Source: CAZCAC01 sp964496575
GTDB taxonomy: Bacteria > Planctomycetota > UBA1135 > GCA-002686595
Direction of reading: 5' to 3'
DNA length: 35,665 nt
Assembly: GCA_964496575.1 (NCBI GenBank)
Contig: CAZCAC010000087.1
Location: forward strand, 1 to 35,665
A program made the translations under genes and the position numbers. Positions 7,332 to 16,515 of the stretch are shown in pieces (the first letter of the stretch is position 1; each line of letters starts with the position of its first letter). Below the pieces are notes generated by a model. That model did no database searches. It was given only the letters and a program-made list of their open reading frames with translations, and was not told the DNA's origin.

Positions 7332-8116
7332 GCGCGGACCCCGCCGGACCTGCGATCCTCTGCCGCGGCCTGGTCAAGAGCTTCCCCGGGAAGGAGGTGC
7401 TGCGCGGGATCGACTTCGAGATCGAGCGGGGCACCGTCTTCGGGTACATCGGCCCGAACGGCGCGGGCAAGACGACCACGGTGAAGATCCTCGCCGCGAT
7501 CGACGACCTGTACCAGGGGGAGGTGCGGGTCGCCGGGCTCGATGTCGCCGACGATCCGCGCGAGGTGAAGGCCAGGATCGGCTACGTCCCGGAGAGCGCG
7601 ATCCTCTACGACGGCCTGACCGCGTTCGAGTACCTCCAGCTGGTCGGCCGCCTGCACGGGCTGGAGGAGCGGCTGATCGAGCGGAGGATCGACGGCCTGC
7701 TCGAGGTCTTCGAGCTCGGGGATCGCGCCCACAACCGCCTGTCGACCTACTCGAAGGGAATGAGGCAGAAGGTGATGTTCTGCAGCGCCCTCCTGCACGA
7801 CCCGGAGATCTTCTTCCTCGACGAGCCCCTGTCGGGGCTCGACGTCGAGTCGACGATCTTCATCAAGGGGCTGATCCGCGCGCTCGCCGACTCGGGGAGG
7901 ACGGTTCTGTACTGCTCGCACATGATGGACGTGGTCGAGCGGGTCTGCGATCGGATCGTGATCCTGAGCGGCGGGGTGATCGCCGCCGACGGGTCGTTCG
8001 AGGAGCTCGCCGCCCGCTCGGACGAGGCGTCGCTGGAAGGGCTGTTCAGCGAGGTGACCGGCGGCTCGTCACCCGAGGGGCGGATCGAAGGATTGCTGGA
8101 GCTGCTTGAGCGGTGA
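7328..8116 (+). CDS. ABC transporter ATP-binding protein (ABC-2 type)
   Basis: A 262-aa cytosolic ATPase subunit. Walker A is GPNGAGKTT at about residues 42-50, the signature is YSKGMRQK, Walker B is IFFLDEP, and the switch histidine is in LYCSHMMD. The sequence resembles the CcmA/drug-export type that partners with ABC-2 permeases. The start is a TTG overlapping the previous stop as TTGA, with a GGGGAGAG-type SD about 8 nt upstream; no ATG or GTG lies nearby in frame before the conserved region. The gene is followed by its likely permease with a GTGA overlap. The transported substrate is unknown. Confidence 0.93.
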   Translation: MSADPAGPAILCRGLVKSFPGKEVLRGIDFEIERGTVFGYIGPNGAGKTTTVKILAAIDDLYQGEVRVAGLDVADDPREVKARIGYVPESAILYDGLTAFEYLQLVGRLHGLEERLIERRIDGLLEVFELGDRAHNRLSTYSKGMRQKVMFCSALLHDPEIFFLDEPLSGLDVESTIFIKGLIRALADSGRTVLYCSHMMDVVERVCDRIVILSGGVIAADGSFEELAARSDEASLEGLFSEVTGGSSPEGRIEGLLELLER

Positions 8117-9843
8117 GCGGAGTCGTGCAGAGATCTCGGCACCTGTCCACCTGGGGGCGCGATCCCCTGGGCGACGAGGATCCGCGCTACGTGGACCTCC
8201 TGGTCGGCGCGACGAGGCCGTTCCGCGGGCTCTACCGCTGGCTCGGGGTCGACTACGCCTCGATGGGTCACCTCCTGCGCGCCAAGCTCCTGCTCGAGCA
8301 CCGCCGCCGCAAGCGACGCGACGGAAGTCCCGGTCTGGCGGGACGCACCGGGCTCGCCCTGATGCTCGCCCTCTACGTGGCGCTCGGCTCGCTGCTCGGC
8401 ACCAGCGCCTTCGTCATCGAGGACCCGGGTGTGTTCCTGACGATCGTGGCGAGCGCGGCGCTCTTCTTTCTCGTCTTGCCGATCCTGCTCGACTTCTCCT
8501 CGGTCCTGCTCGACACCACCGACGTCGCCCTGCTCGCCCCGCTGCCCGTCGCCGATCGCCTGGTGGTCGCGGTGCGGGTGACGCACATCTCGCTCTACGT
8601 CTCGTCGATGGCGGCCAGCCTGGGAGTCGGTCCGCTGATCCTGGGGACTCTTTGCTACGGGTCGGTGCTCTACCCGCTGGTCTTGCTGGTGGGTCTCTTC
8701 CAGATGGCGGTGCTGGCGCTCTCCGCCGTGGTGGTGCTCTACCTGGTGGCGCTGAAGTCGCTCGACCTGTCGCGCTTCCGGGACGCGATGATCTACCTGC
8801 AGACGGGCGCCTTCCTGCTCTTCTACGCGGTGACCCAGCTCGGGCCGCAGCTGTTGGTCCGGCTGGGGCTCGACGAGTGGCTGATGGCCAATCCCCTGTT
8901 CCTGGGCGGCTGGCCTCCCGCGTCGGTCGGCGCGCTCGGTCGGCTGGGGCTGGGGTCGGGGGGGAGCCTCGACGGCTGGGTCCTCCTGAGCGGGTGGGTG
9001 GCCACGGCCGTGACGGTGATCCTCGGCGCCCTGCTCGCCCGCCGGGGGTTCGTCACGCGCCTGGCGACGATGGAGGCCGCCGGCGGCTCGCCGCGGGGCA
9101 GGCCGCGCCGTCGCGGCATCACCGGTCGGCTCGGGGCGCGCCTCGCGGGAGGCGGCCTGGAGCGCGCGGGCTGGGACTTCTTCATCCACCTGTCCGCGTC
9201 GGAGCGCATCTTCAAGCTGCGCGTGATGCCGCTCGGCGTGCTGGCGGTGATGCCGCTCTTCATGATCACCATCCGGAGCACCGACGCCGGGATGGGCCCG
9301 CTCCTCGCGCTGCTCGTCTACCTGCCATACGTGCCGCTCCTCATCGTCCCGTCGATCTGGGAGACCGGGCGCTTCAGCGAGAAGTGGGAGGCCGCGGTCG
9401 TGCTCGACATCCTCTCGGGGGAGGAGCGTCAGCGCTTCGTGCGCGGAGCGCTGCGGGCGGTGTACGTGCGCTTCCTCGTGCTGCCGGTGCTCCTGATCGT
9501 CTCGATCGCCGCCTGGCTGGTCGAGCCGGAGGACCTGGTCGGTCTGCTCCTCTCGACCGCGGTGGCCCTGGCGGGGGGCGCCTACGCGTTGCCTCGCTTC
9601 GGGGGGTTCGTGCCGTTCACCGCGAAGTTCGGGGCGTCGGACGCGCAGTCGAACACGGTCGTGGTGATCCTCGCCGGGGTGGTGACCGTCGTCCTCGGGG
9701 TGGCGCAGTGGGGGCTCGGTCGGATCCCGTTCGCTCTTCCCGGTCTGGCGGTGGTGGCGGTGGCTCTGATCCTGCCAGCCTGGAGACGTCTGGGTCGGGT
9801 GAAGTTGCGGACGCGAGGGCGCTTCGAGTACGAGCCGTACTGA
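8113..9843 (+). CDS. ABC-type multi-span permease, partner of the preceding ATPase
   Basis: A 576-aa inner-membrane protein with about 12 hydrophobic segments, from LALMLALYVALGSLLG near residue 80 to LPGLAVVAVALILP near the C-terminus. A soluble N-terminal stretch of about 75 residues (STWGRDPLGDEDPRYVD) precedes them. The start is a GTG overlapping the ATPase stop (GTGA), so the two proteins are almost certainly made together. It is longer than common ABC-2 permeases and could hold two fused membrane halves. No specific family name is certain. It is the last gene of the eight-gene unit starting at 1462; the next gene has its own promoter-like box. Confidence 0.75.
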   Translation: MSGVVQRSRHLSTWGRDPLGDEDPRYVDLLVGATRPFRGLYRWLGVDYASMGHLLRAKLLLEHRRRKRRDGSPGLAGRTGLALMLALYVALGSLLGTSAFVIEDPGVFLTIVASAALFFLVLPILLDFSSVLLDTTDVALLAPLPVADRLVVAVRVTHISLYVSSMAASLGVGPLILGTLCYGSVLYPLVLLVGLFQMAVLALSAVVVLYLVALKSLDLSRFRDAMIYLQTGAFLLFYAVTQLGPQLLVRLGLDEWLMANPLFLGGWPPASVGALGRLGLGSGGSLDGWVLLSGWVATAVTVILGALLARRGFVTRLATMEAAGGSPRGRPRRRGITGRLGARLAGGGLERAGWDFFIHLSASERIFKLRVMPLGVLAVMPLFMITIRSTDAGMGPLLALLVYLPYVPLLIVPSIWETGRFSEKWEAAVVLDILSGEERQRFVRGALRAVYVRFLVLPVLLIVSIAAWLVEPEDLVGLLLSTAVALAGGAYALPRFGGFVPFTAKFGASDAQSNTVVVILAGVVTVVLGVAQWGLGRIPFALPGLAVVAVALILPAWRRLGRVKLRTRGRFEYEPY

Positions 9844-9868
9844 GGTAGCCGGTCACCGGGCGGCTCGC

Positions 9869-9874
9869 TAGTCT
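9869..9874 (+). promoter_or_regulatory. Candidate leaderless -10 box for the Mo-oxidoreductase
   Basis: TAGTCT (within GCTAGTCT) ends 6 nt before the ATG at 9881, and no ribosome binding site is present. This suggests a new, leaderless transcript after the ABC permease gene. Confidence 0.5.
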
Positions 9875-9880
9875 CTCGCC

Positions 9881-11872
9881 ATGGCCTCACACTCGACGAC
9901 CTGCCCGCTCGACTGTCCCGACTCCTGCGGCGTGCTCGTGGAGACCGACGAGCGCGGGGCGCTGAAGCGCGTGCGTGGGAATCCCGCGCACCCGTACTCG
10001 CGGGGGACGTTGTGCTCGAAGACGTCGATCGTCCACGAGGTGGTACAGTCGAAGAATCGGCTGCTCACGCCGCTCTTGCGGGAGGGCTCGTCGTTTCGCG
10101 AAGCGAGCTGGGACGAGGCGATCGGCGTGATCGCGGAGAAGCTCGCCGGCCTGCCCGGCGAGGAGCTCCTCGCGCTGTGCTACGCGGGCTCACTGGGGAT
10201 CCTGGCTCGCCAGTATCCGATGAGGCTCGTCCACGCGCTGGGAGGGACGCTGCACGACTCGGGGATCTGCTCGTCGACCTCGAGCGCGGGGTACTCGGCG
10301 GTGCTCGGGAGTCTGATCGGAGTCGATATCGAGGAGGCGGAGGAGGCGGACGCGATCCTCCTGTGGGGGAGTGACATCGCGCGAACGGTACAGCACCTGC
10401 AGCCGATGGTGAAGCGCCGGGCGAAGGCGGGCGTGCCGGTGCTGGCGATCGACATCTACCGCACCGACACGATTCGAGCGCTGGAGAAGTGGGGCGGGCG
10501 GGGGCTGATCATCCGGCCGGGGACCGACGCGGCGCTGGCGCTCTCGATGGCGCGGATGGTCTTCGAGAGGGGCTGGGTCGATCGCGCCTTCCTGGAGGAG
10601 CAATGCCGGGGCGCCGACGCGTTCGAGGATCACCTGCTCACGGCGCCTTCGGTGGAGGAGGCGGCGGGGATCTGCGGTGTCACGGCGGAGTCGATCGAGG
10701 AGCTCGCGCTGGTGCTGCACCGGGCGCGGAAGCCGTTCCTGCGGACCGGCTCGGGGTGGACGCGACGGACCAACGGGGCGATGGGGATGCGGGCGGTCTG
10801 CTCGCTGGCCGCGGTGCTGGGACACGCGGATCGGGTGCACTACGAGAGCGCGGAGTTCTTCGGGCTGGCGGAAGACGTGATCGAGCGCCCGGACCTGCGC
10901 GAGGGCCCGGAGCCGCCGCGAGTGCACCAGGTGGAGATCGGCCGGGAGCTGTGCGCGGGCCGCTTTCGCGCGGGACTGGTCTGGGGGCACAACCCCGCGG
11001 TGACGTTGCCGGACAGTGGGGCGGTGCGGAAGGGATTCGCGCGCGACGACTTCTTCCTGGTGGTCCACGACGCGTTCCTGACCGAGACGGCGAGGCAGGC
11101 GGACGTCGTGCTGCCGGCGACGATGTTCGTCGAGCACTCGGACGTGTACCGGAGCTACGGGCACCGGGTGGTGCAGTACGGGCGCAAGGTGGTGCCGCCG
11201 CGGGGCGAGGTGCGTAGCAACGTGGCCGCGTTCGGGGCGCTGGGCCGGGCGCTGGGCTTGCCGGCGGAGTGTCACGAGACCGATGTGGATGGGCTGTGCG
11301 AGGAGCTGTTGCGGGCGTCGGTCGATCGCTTCGGTGAGGGGGTGCTGGAGCGGCTCTTCGCGGGCGAACCGGTGAAGCTGGAGGCTCCGCGGCGGGATGG
11401 GTGGGGGACGCCGAGCGGGAAGGTGGAGCTCCATAGCGAGAGTGCGAAGGCGGTGGGCCAGCCGCCAATGGCGACGTGGGTGCCCGAGCGCGCGACCGGT
11501 GGTGGGGGGCGTTTCTCGCTGGTCTGCGCGCCCTCGAAGCACACGCACAACAGCACCTACAGTCAGAGTGAGCGACACCTGGAGCGCGCCGGGCAGCCGT
11601 GTTGTTATCTGAATCCGATAGATGCGGTCGAGCTGTCGATGGGTGAGGGGGACCTCGCGAGTCTGTCCAACGAGCTGGGGAAGCTGACTTTCCCGGTGCG
11701 GCTGACCGACGACACCCCGCGTGGTCTGGTTCGTGTCGACGGCATGCCGCGCTCGCAGGACGTGCCGGAGGGCTTCCCGCTGAACCTCCTGAACGATGCG
11801 ACTCGATCCGATCTCGGGGACGGAATCACCTACTTCTCGACGCGGGTCGAGATCGAGCGCTGCGAGTCGTGA
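9881..11872 (+). CDS. Molybdopterin-dependent oxidoreductase (DMSO reductase superfamily)
   Basis: A 663-aa enzyme of the Mo/W-bis-MGD superfamily. The N-terminal 4Fe-4S site is CPLDCPDSCG with Cys8, Cys12, Cys16 and then LCSK with Cys45. The large pterin-binding domain follows (LLWGSDIARTV, RPGTDAALALSMARMV, WGHNPAVTLPDS, TARQADVVLPATMF), and the C-terminal beta-barrel domain includes GKVELHSE and KHTHNSTY. SGICSSTSSAG near residue 130 may contribute the metal ligand. There is no Tat or Sec signal, so it is probably cytosolic. No electron-transfer subunit or cofactor gene is adjacent, so it may work alone like biotin-sulfoxide reductase-type enzymes. The substrate is unknown. ATG follows a -10-like box. 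Confidence 0.9.
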   Translation: MASHSTTCPLDCPDSCGVLVETDERGALKRVRGNPAHPYSRGTLCSKTSIVHEVVQSKNRLLTPLLREGSSFREASWDEAIGVIAEKLAGLPGEELLALCYAGSLGILARQYPMRLVHALGGTLHDSGICSSTSSAGYSAVLGSLIGVDIEEAEEADAILLWGSDIARTVQHLQPMVKRRAKAGVPVLAIDIYRTDTIRALEKWGGRGLIIRPGTDAALALSMARMVFERGWVDRAFLEEQCRGADAFEDHLLTAPSVEEAAGICGVTAESIEELALVLHRARKPFLRTGSGWTRRTNGAMGMRAVCSLAAVLGHADRVHYESAEFFGLAEDVIERPDLREGPEPPRVHQVEIGRELCAGRFRAGLVWGHNPAVTLPDSGAVRKGFARDDFFLVVHDAFLTETARQADVVLPATMFVEHSDVYRSYGHRVVQYGRKVVPPRGEVRSNVAAFGALGRALGLPAECHETDVDGLCEELLRASVDRFGEGVLERLFAGEPVKLEAPRRDGWGTPSGKVELHSESAKAVGQPPMATWVPERATGGGGRFSLVCAPSKHTHNSTYSQSERHLERAGQPCCYLNPIDAVELSMGEGDLASLSNELGKLTFPVRLTDDTPRGLVRVDGMPRSQDVPEGFPLNLLNDATRSDLGDGITYFSTRVEIERCES

Positions 11873-11896
11873 CCGAAGGTCCTGATTCCGTCGGGG

Positions 11897-12020
11897 CGTC
11901 CGCCTGCGGCGAACGCCACGCCGGCATCGGGACCGTCCCGTCCGCCTGCGGCGAACGCCCAGTGGCCAGGGGATCTGTCCGTTCGTCTGCGGTGAACACC
12001 ACGCCGCCGGCGGTTCCCGT
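11897..12020. repeat. Three tandem REP-like units between convergent genes
   Basis: Three units start at 11897, 11939 and 11980 (period 41-42 nt). The first two share the 19-nt imperfect palindrome CGTCCGCCTGCGGCGAACG. The third is a variant with TTCG and GGTGAAC, where the T:A change repairs the mismatched pair of the palindrome. A fourth copy lies at 272-302. The array sits between the convergent ends of the oxidoreductase and a glycosyltransferase, a usual place for REP elements, where it could act as a two-way transcript end. Confidence 0.7.
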
Positions 12021-12037
12021 GCCCGGTCAGTCCAGGG

Positions 12038-13159
12038 TCAGAGGACTCTGCCGATCGCCTGGTATGCGCCCAGCGTCCGCCTCGCGCACGCCTCCCAGGT
12101 CAGCTCGGCCGCGCGCTCTCGGCCGCGCCGCCGCAGCTCTTCGGCGAGCTCCGAATCCGCCAGCACCTTGCGCGCCGCCTCGAAGATCTCCTCCTCGTCG
12201 GTCGGCTCCACCAGCATCGCCGCGTCCTCGCAGATCTCCGCGGTCGAGGTGACACAGCTCGTCACCACCGGGCAGCCGCAGGCCATCGCCTCCACCGGCG
12301 GCAGCCCGAAACCCTCGTTGAGGCTGGGGAAGAGGAACGCGTCCGCCCGGGCGTAGAGGAGCGAGAGCTCGCTCTCGGCGACCGAATCGCGCAACTCCAC
12401 CCGGTCTCGCGCGGGGGAATCGGAAAGCGCCCGCTCGAACGACTCCACCCCCCAGCCCCGCGGCCCGGCCACCACCCACCGATGGGGGAAGCCCTCCTTC
12501 ACCAGCAGCTCGAACGCCCGCAGGATCCGCACGTGGTTCTTGCGCGGATCGACCCGGGTCACCGTCAGCACATACGGCTCCCTCGCCGGCTCCACGCCAC
12601 CCTCCGGCAGGTGCCGCAGCACGTGATCACAACCCAGCTCGGTCACTGCCACCCGCGACGGATTCGCGCCCAGCGCCATCACCACCTCGGCGCCGACGTA
12701 CCGGCTCGGCACCAGGATTCGCTGCGCGCGCTGGACCTGCTTCATGGCGATGGCCGTCATCCGCTCTGCCGCGATCGGATCCATGTACCCCGCGTCGAGT
12801 ATGTAGATGCAGTCGAAGATCGTCACCACCTCGCGCGCCGCGCGCACGTCGAGCAGGTTCGGCTGCGTGTGGTGATAGACCTCGCAACCCCCCACGAGAT
12901 CGTCCACGCCGCGACCCAGTCTTCGCGTCAGCCACGGCAGCACCCTCGACGGCAGTCGCAGCCGGTGGAGTCTCGCCACCTCCGGATCCAGTCCGAGCTC
13001 CTCCGCGCCGAAGCGCCTGCCCGCCAGCGTGTAGCCGAACAGCTTCAGCTTCATCTCCGGTCGCAAGGCGCACATCGCCCGCACCAGCTCGCGCGTGTAG
13101 CGGCCGATCCCCTCGCGGTTGACCAGGGCGGAGCGGTAGTCGATGCCGACGTCGAGCAC
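12038..13159 (-). CDS. GT4-family glycosyltransferase
   Basis: A 373-aa GT-B glycosyltransferase. It begins MLDVGIDYRSALVNREGIGRYTREL, a start typical for group 1 transferases of polysaccharide clusters. HHTQPNLLDV and VTIFDCIYI follow, then the linker region YVLTVTRVDPRKNHVRILRAF. The EX7E donor motif is in PSLNEGFGLPPVEAMACGCPVV. The start is GTG at 13159, with GGGGGGAG (fwd 13167-13174) 7 nt upstream; the flippase stop lies 3 nt before it, so the two genes form one minus-strand transcript. Together they could build and move an O-antigen-like or exopolysaccharide unit. Donor and acceptor are unknown. Confidence 0.92.
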   Translation of the reverse strand: MLDVGIDYRSALVNREGIGRYTRELVRAMCALRPEMKLKLFGYTLAGRRFGAEELGLDPEVARLHRLRLPSRVLPWLTRRLGRGVDDLVGGCEVYHHTQPNLLDVRAAREVVTIFDCIYILDAGYMDPIAAERMTAIAMKQVQRAQRILVPSRYVGAEVVMALGANPSRVAVTELGCDHVLRHLPEGGVEPAREPYVLTVTRVDPRKNHVRILRAFELLVKEGFPHRWVVAGPRGWGVESFERALSDSPARDRVELRDSVAESELSLLYARADAFLFPSLNEGFGLPPVEAMACGCPVVTSCVTSTAEICEDAAMLVEPTDEEEIFEAARKVLADSELAEELRRRGRERAAELTWEACARRTLGAYQAIGRVL

Positions 13160-13162
13160 GAC

Positions 13163-14521
13163 TCAACTCCCCCCGGCGATCGCCGCCGCCAGCGCCCGAG
13201 AGGCGAAGTAACCAACCGCGAACAGCACCGGACCACCGCTCCAGCGCCAGACCGCAGCGCCGGCGAGCCCCCGCACGCCGCTCCTCCACAAGGCGACCAG
13301 CGCTCCGAGCGCCACGACCGCCTCCGTGGCGAAGGTCGAGATCGCCGCCCCGTCGATGCCCAGCCCCGGCACCAGCGCCGCGTTGCCGGCGAGGTTCACC
13401 ACGAGCCCCGCCGCCGCCACCACCAGCACCGCCCCCGACCTTCCCGTGGCCACGACCGCCGTCATCAGCGCCGCGCCGAGATAGACCAGCGCCGCCGCCC
13501 CGAGCAGCCACTGCAAGCTCGTCGCCGCCTCGACGAACGGCTCGCCGAAGAGGCGGAGGATCTTCGCGCTCCACGGCAATAGCAAGCCCGTCACGAGCCC
13601 CGCCACCGCGAAGAGCGGCTGCGCCAGCCGCGCCACCGCCGCTCCCAGCTCCCCCTTCCCGTGCTCCCGCCGGAACCACGGCAAGGCCACCAGCGCCGCG
13701 TACACCGCGACCATGATGCACAGCGACATGATCCGCACGCCGACGTTGTAGTGACCGACCTCGACCGACCCGACCAGCACCCGAACGAAGACGTTGTCGA
13801 CGTAGAAGTACGCCTGCTGGCACAACCCCGCCAGGCCCAGCGGCAGCGCCGCCGCGAGGATCGCCTTCCAGTCGAAGTCGACCCGGCCCGGGTTCCGGAG
13901 GTGACGCCGCGCGGCGAAGTGCAGCGCGAAGTTCGCCAGCGCGCTGCCCAGCGCCACCGCGCAGAGGTAGAACCCCGGCTCGTCGACCTCGAGGGACAGC
14001 CCTACAGCCACGAACGCGAGGCTCGACCCCGCCCCACCCGCGCGGATCGCCACCGGCACGCCCCAGGCGATCCGGTTGCGGAAGACCGTCGCCGAGAGCT
14101 CCAGCACGTGGGTCAGCGGGTAGACGCTGGCCAGCAGGATCCACGGCGCCCCCGGCTCACCGAGCGCGAACGCGCCGCCGCCGACCAGCAGCACTCCGAA
14201 GAGACTCGCGAGACCCCGGATCCTCCGCGTCGCCCCGAGCACCCCCGGCACGGCTTCCGGATCGTCCGCCGTCCGCTGCACCGCGATCGAGCCGGTGCCG
14301 AGGTCCACCAGGCTGTCGAGCAGCATGAATACCGCGAGATAGAAGGTGTACCGCCCGAACGCCCCGCCCTCGAGGTGACCCGCCAGCAGCCACAAGGAGA
14401 CGAACGTGCAGACCGAGCTCCAGATCCGCCCCGCCACCAGGAGGGAGGTTCCCCCGAGCACCCGGCGCAGAATGCCGCGAGACTCGGGAATAGGGGGATC
14501 GGTCGTCGTACGCTCAGGCAT
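13163..14521 (-). CDS. Polysaccharide flippase (Wzx-like, MOP superfamily)
   Basis: A 452-aa inner-membrane protein with about 12-14 hydrophobic segments. The N-terminal GGTSLLVAGRIWSSVCTFVSLWLLA, the FGRYTFYLAVFMLLDSLVDLGTGSIAVQR stretch and the mid-protein FYVDNVFVRVLVGSVEVGHYNVGVRI fit the polysaccharide-biosynthesis flippase family, which moves lipid-linked glycans across the inner membrane. The ATG at 14521 is chosen because TATGCT lies 10 nt upstream and no SD is present. An alternative ATG at 14536 has a G-rich stretch upstream. It is followed by a glycosyltransferase 3 nt after its stop, and diverges from a membrane-fusion-protein operon. Confidence 0.88.
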   Translation of the reverse strand: MPERTTTDPPIPESRGILRRVLGGTSLLVAGRIWSSVCTFVSLWLLAGHLEGGAFGRYTFYLAVFMLLDSLVDLGTGSIAVQRTADDPEAVPGVLGATRRIRGLASLFGVLLVGGGAFALGEPGAPWILLASVYPLTHVLELSATVFRNRIAWGVPVAIRAGGAGSSLAFVAVGLSLEVDEPGFYLCAVALGSALANFALHFAARRHLRNPGRVDFDWKAILAAALPLGLAGLCQQAYFYVDNVFVRVLVGSVEVGHYNVGVRIMSLCIMVAVYAALVALPWFRREHGKGELGAAVARLAQPLFAVAGLVTGLLLPWSAKILRLFGEPFVEAATSLQWLLGAAALVYLGAALMTAVVATGRSGAVLVVAAAGLVVNLAGNAALVPGLGIDGAAISTFATEAVVALGALVALWRSGVRGLAGAAVWRWSGGPVLFAVGYFASRALAAAIAGGS

Positions 14522-14531
14522 GGCGGGCCAG

Positions 14532-14537
14532 AGCATA
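14532..14537 (-). promoter_or_regulatory. Candidate leaderless -10 box for the flippase operon
   Basis: TATGCT on the minus strand, 10 nt before the ATG at 14521. It fits the TATNCT pattern of other units here, and it overlaps the alternative upstream ATG at 14536, which argues against that start. Confidence 0.45.
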
Positions 14538-14626
14538 CACACCCCCGTGCTGCCCGTGCCTCGCCCTCCGACCCGCCGACCCGGGGATTCTTCCCCCCCG
14601 GAGCTGAACCCTTGTCGCGCCTCAAT

Positions 14627-15769
14627 ATGAAGTGGCTGATCCGGATTCTCGTCCTCGCCGCGCTGGTGGGCGCCGCCGTGGTGCTCAAGCTGACCGTCCT
14701 GACCCCCGCCCCGGTCGAGGTCCAGGTCTACTCGGTCGAGCGCGGGGCGGTGGAGTCGACGATCACCAACTCCCGCGCCGGCACCGTCAGTGCCCGGCGC
14801 CGCTCCCAGCTCTCCCCGGAGATCTCCGGCCGCGTGGTCGAATTGCCGTTCCGCGAGGGCGATTCGGTCGAGGAGGGCCAGCTGATCGTGCGCCTCGACC
14901 GCAGCGTCCAGGACGCCCGGCTCGAGCGCGCGCGCCGCGGTCTCGATTCCGCGCGCGCCCAGCACGCCGAGCGGTGCCTCGTCGCCGAGCGCGCCGAGCG
15001 TGAGCTCGAGCGCAATCGCGAGCTGCACGAGTCGCGGATCATCTCCGCCGACGTGCTCGATGCCCTGGAGAGCGCGCGCGACAGCGCCCGCATGGCCTGC
15101 AGCACCGCCGAGACACGCGTCGCCGAGGCGTCGGCCGAGGTGCAGCTGGTCGAGGTGCAGGCGGGGCTGGCCGAGATGCGGACCCCCTTCTCGGGAATCC
15201 TCGCCGAGGTCTCCGTCGAGATCGGCGAGTACGTCACCCCGTCGCCGCCGGGCGTGCCGATCCCCTCGGTGATCGACCTGATTGATCCCTCCTCGATCTA
15301 CATCAGCGCGCCGATGGACGAGGTCGATGCGGCGGTGATCGCCGTCGGACAGAAGGTCCGGGTGACGATCGACCCCTACCCCGGCCAGGAGTACCCCGGG
15401 CGCGTCGACCGCATCGCCCCGTACGTGCTCGACCGCGAGGAGCAGAATCGCACCGTCGAGATCGAGGTGGTGCTCGAGGACGTGGAGTTCTCGAAGGCGC
15501 TCCTGCCGGGGACCTCGGCAGACGTCGAGGTGATCCTGGAAGTCGCGGGTGACGTGCTGCGCCTGCCGACCTCGACGCTGCTCGAAGGCGGTCGCGTGCT
15601 GCTCTTCGAGGAGGGCGTGCTCGTCGAGCGCGACATCGACGTGGGCCTCAAGAACTGGAACTGGACCGAGGTGCAGAGCGGCCTGGAGGTCGGGGATCAG
15701 GTGGTGCGCTCGCTCGGTTCGACCGACGTGGTGGCCGGGGCCGAGGCGACGCTCTCGGGCGAGGAGTAG
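14627..15769 (+). CDS. Membrane fusion protein (HlyD/MacA-like periplasmic adaptor)
   Basis: A 380-aa periplasmic adaptor anchored by one N-terminal helix (LIRILVLAALVGAAVVLKLTVL). A lipoyl/barrel-sandwich half follows (RSQLSPEISGRVVELPFREGDSVEEGQLIVRLD), then a long alpha-helical hairpin rich in Glu, Arg and Ala (about residues 90-175), the second lipoyl half (EMRTPFSGILAEVSVEIGEYV) and a beta-barrel domain (SIYISAPMDEVDAAVIAVGQKVRVTIDPYPG). It would link the downstream ABC pump to an outer-membrane exit. The ATG at 14627 has no SD; an in-frame TTG at 14612 has GGAG 8 nt upstream and may be the true start. No TolC-like gene is present in the window. Confidence 0.9.
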   Translation: MKWLIRILVLAALVGAAVVLKLTVLTPAPVEVQVYSVERGAVESTITNSRAGTVSARRRSQLSPEISGRVVELPFREGDSVEEGQLIVRLDRSVQDARLERARRGLDSARAQHAERCLVAERAERELERNRELHESRIISADVLDALESARDSARMACSTAETRVAEASAEVQLVEVQAGLAEMRTPFSGILAEVSVEIGEYVTPSPPGVPIPSVIDLIDPSSIYISAPMDEVDAAVIAVGQKVRVTIDPYPGQEYPGRVDRIAPYVLDREEQNRTVEIEVVLEDVEFSKALLPGTSADVEVILEVAGDVLRLPTSTLLEGGRVLLFEEGVLVERDIDVGLKNWNWTEVQSGLEVGDQVVRSLGSTDVVAGAEATLSGEE

Positions 15770-15774
15770 CGGCC

Positions 15775-16511
<737 letters not shown>

Positions 16512-16515
<4 letters not shown>

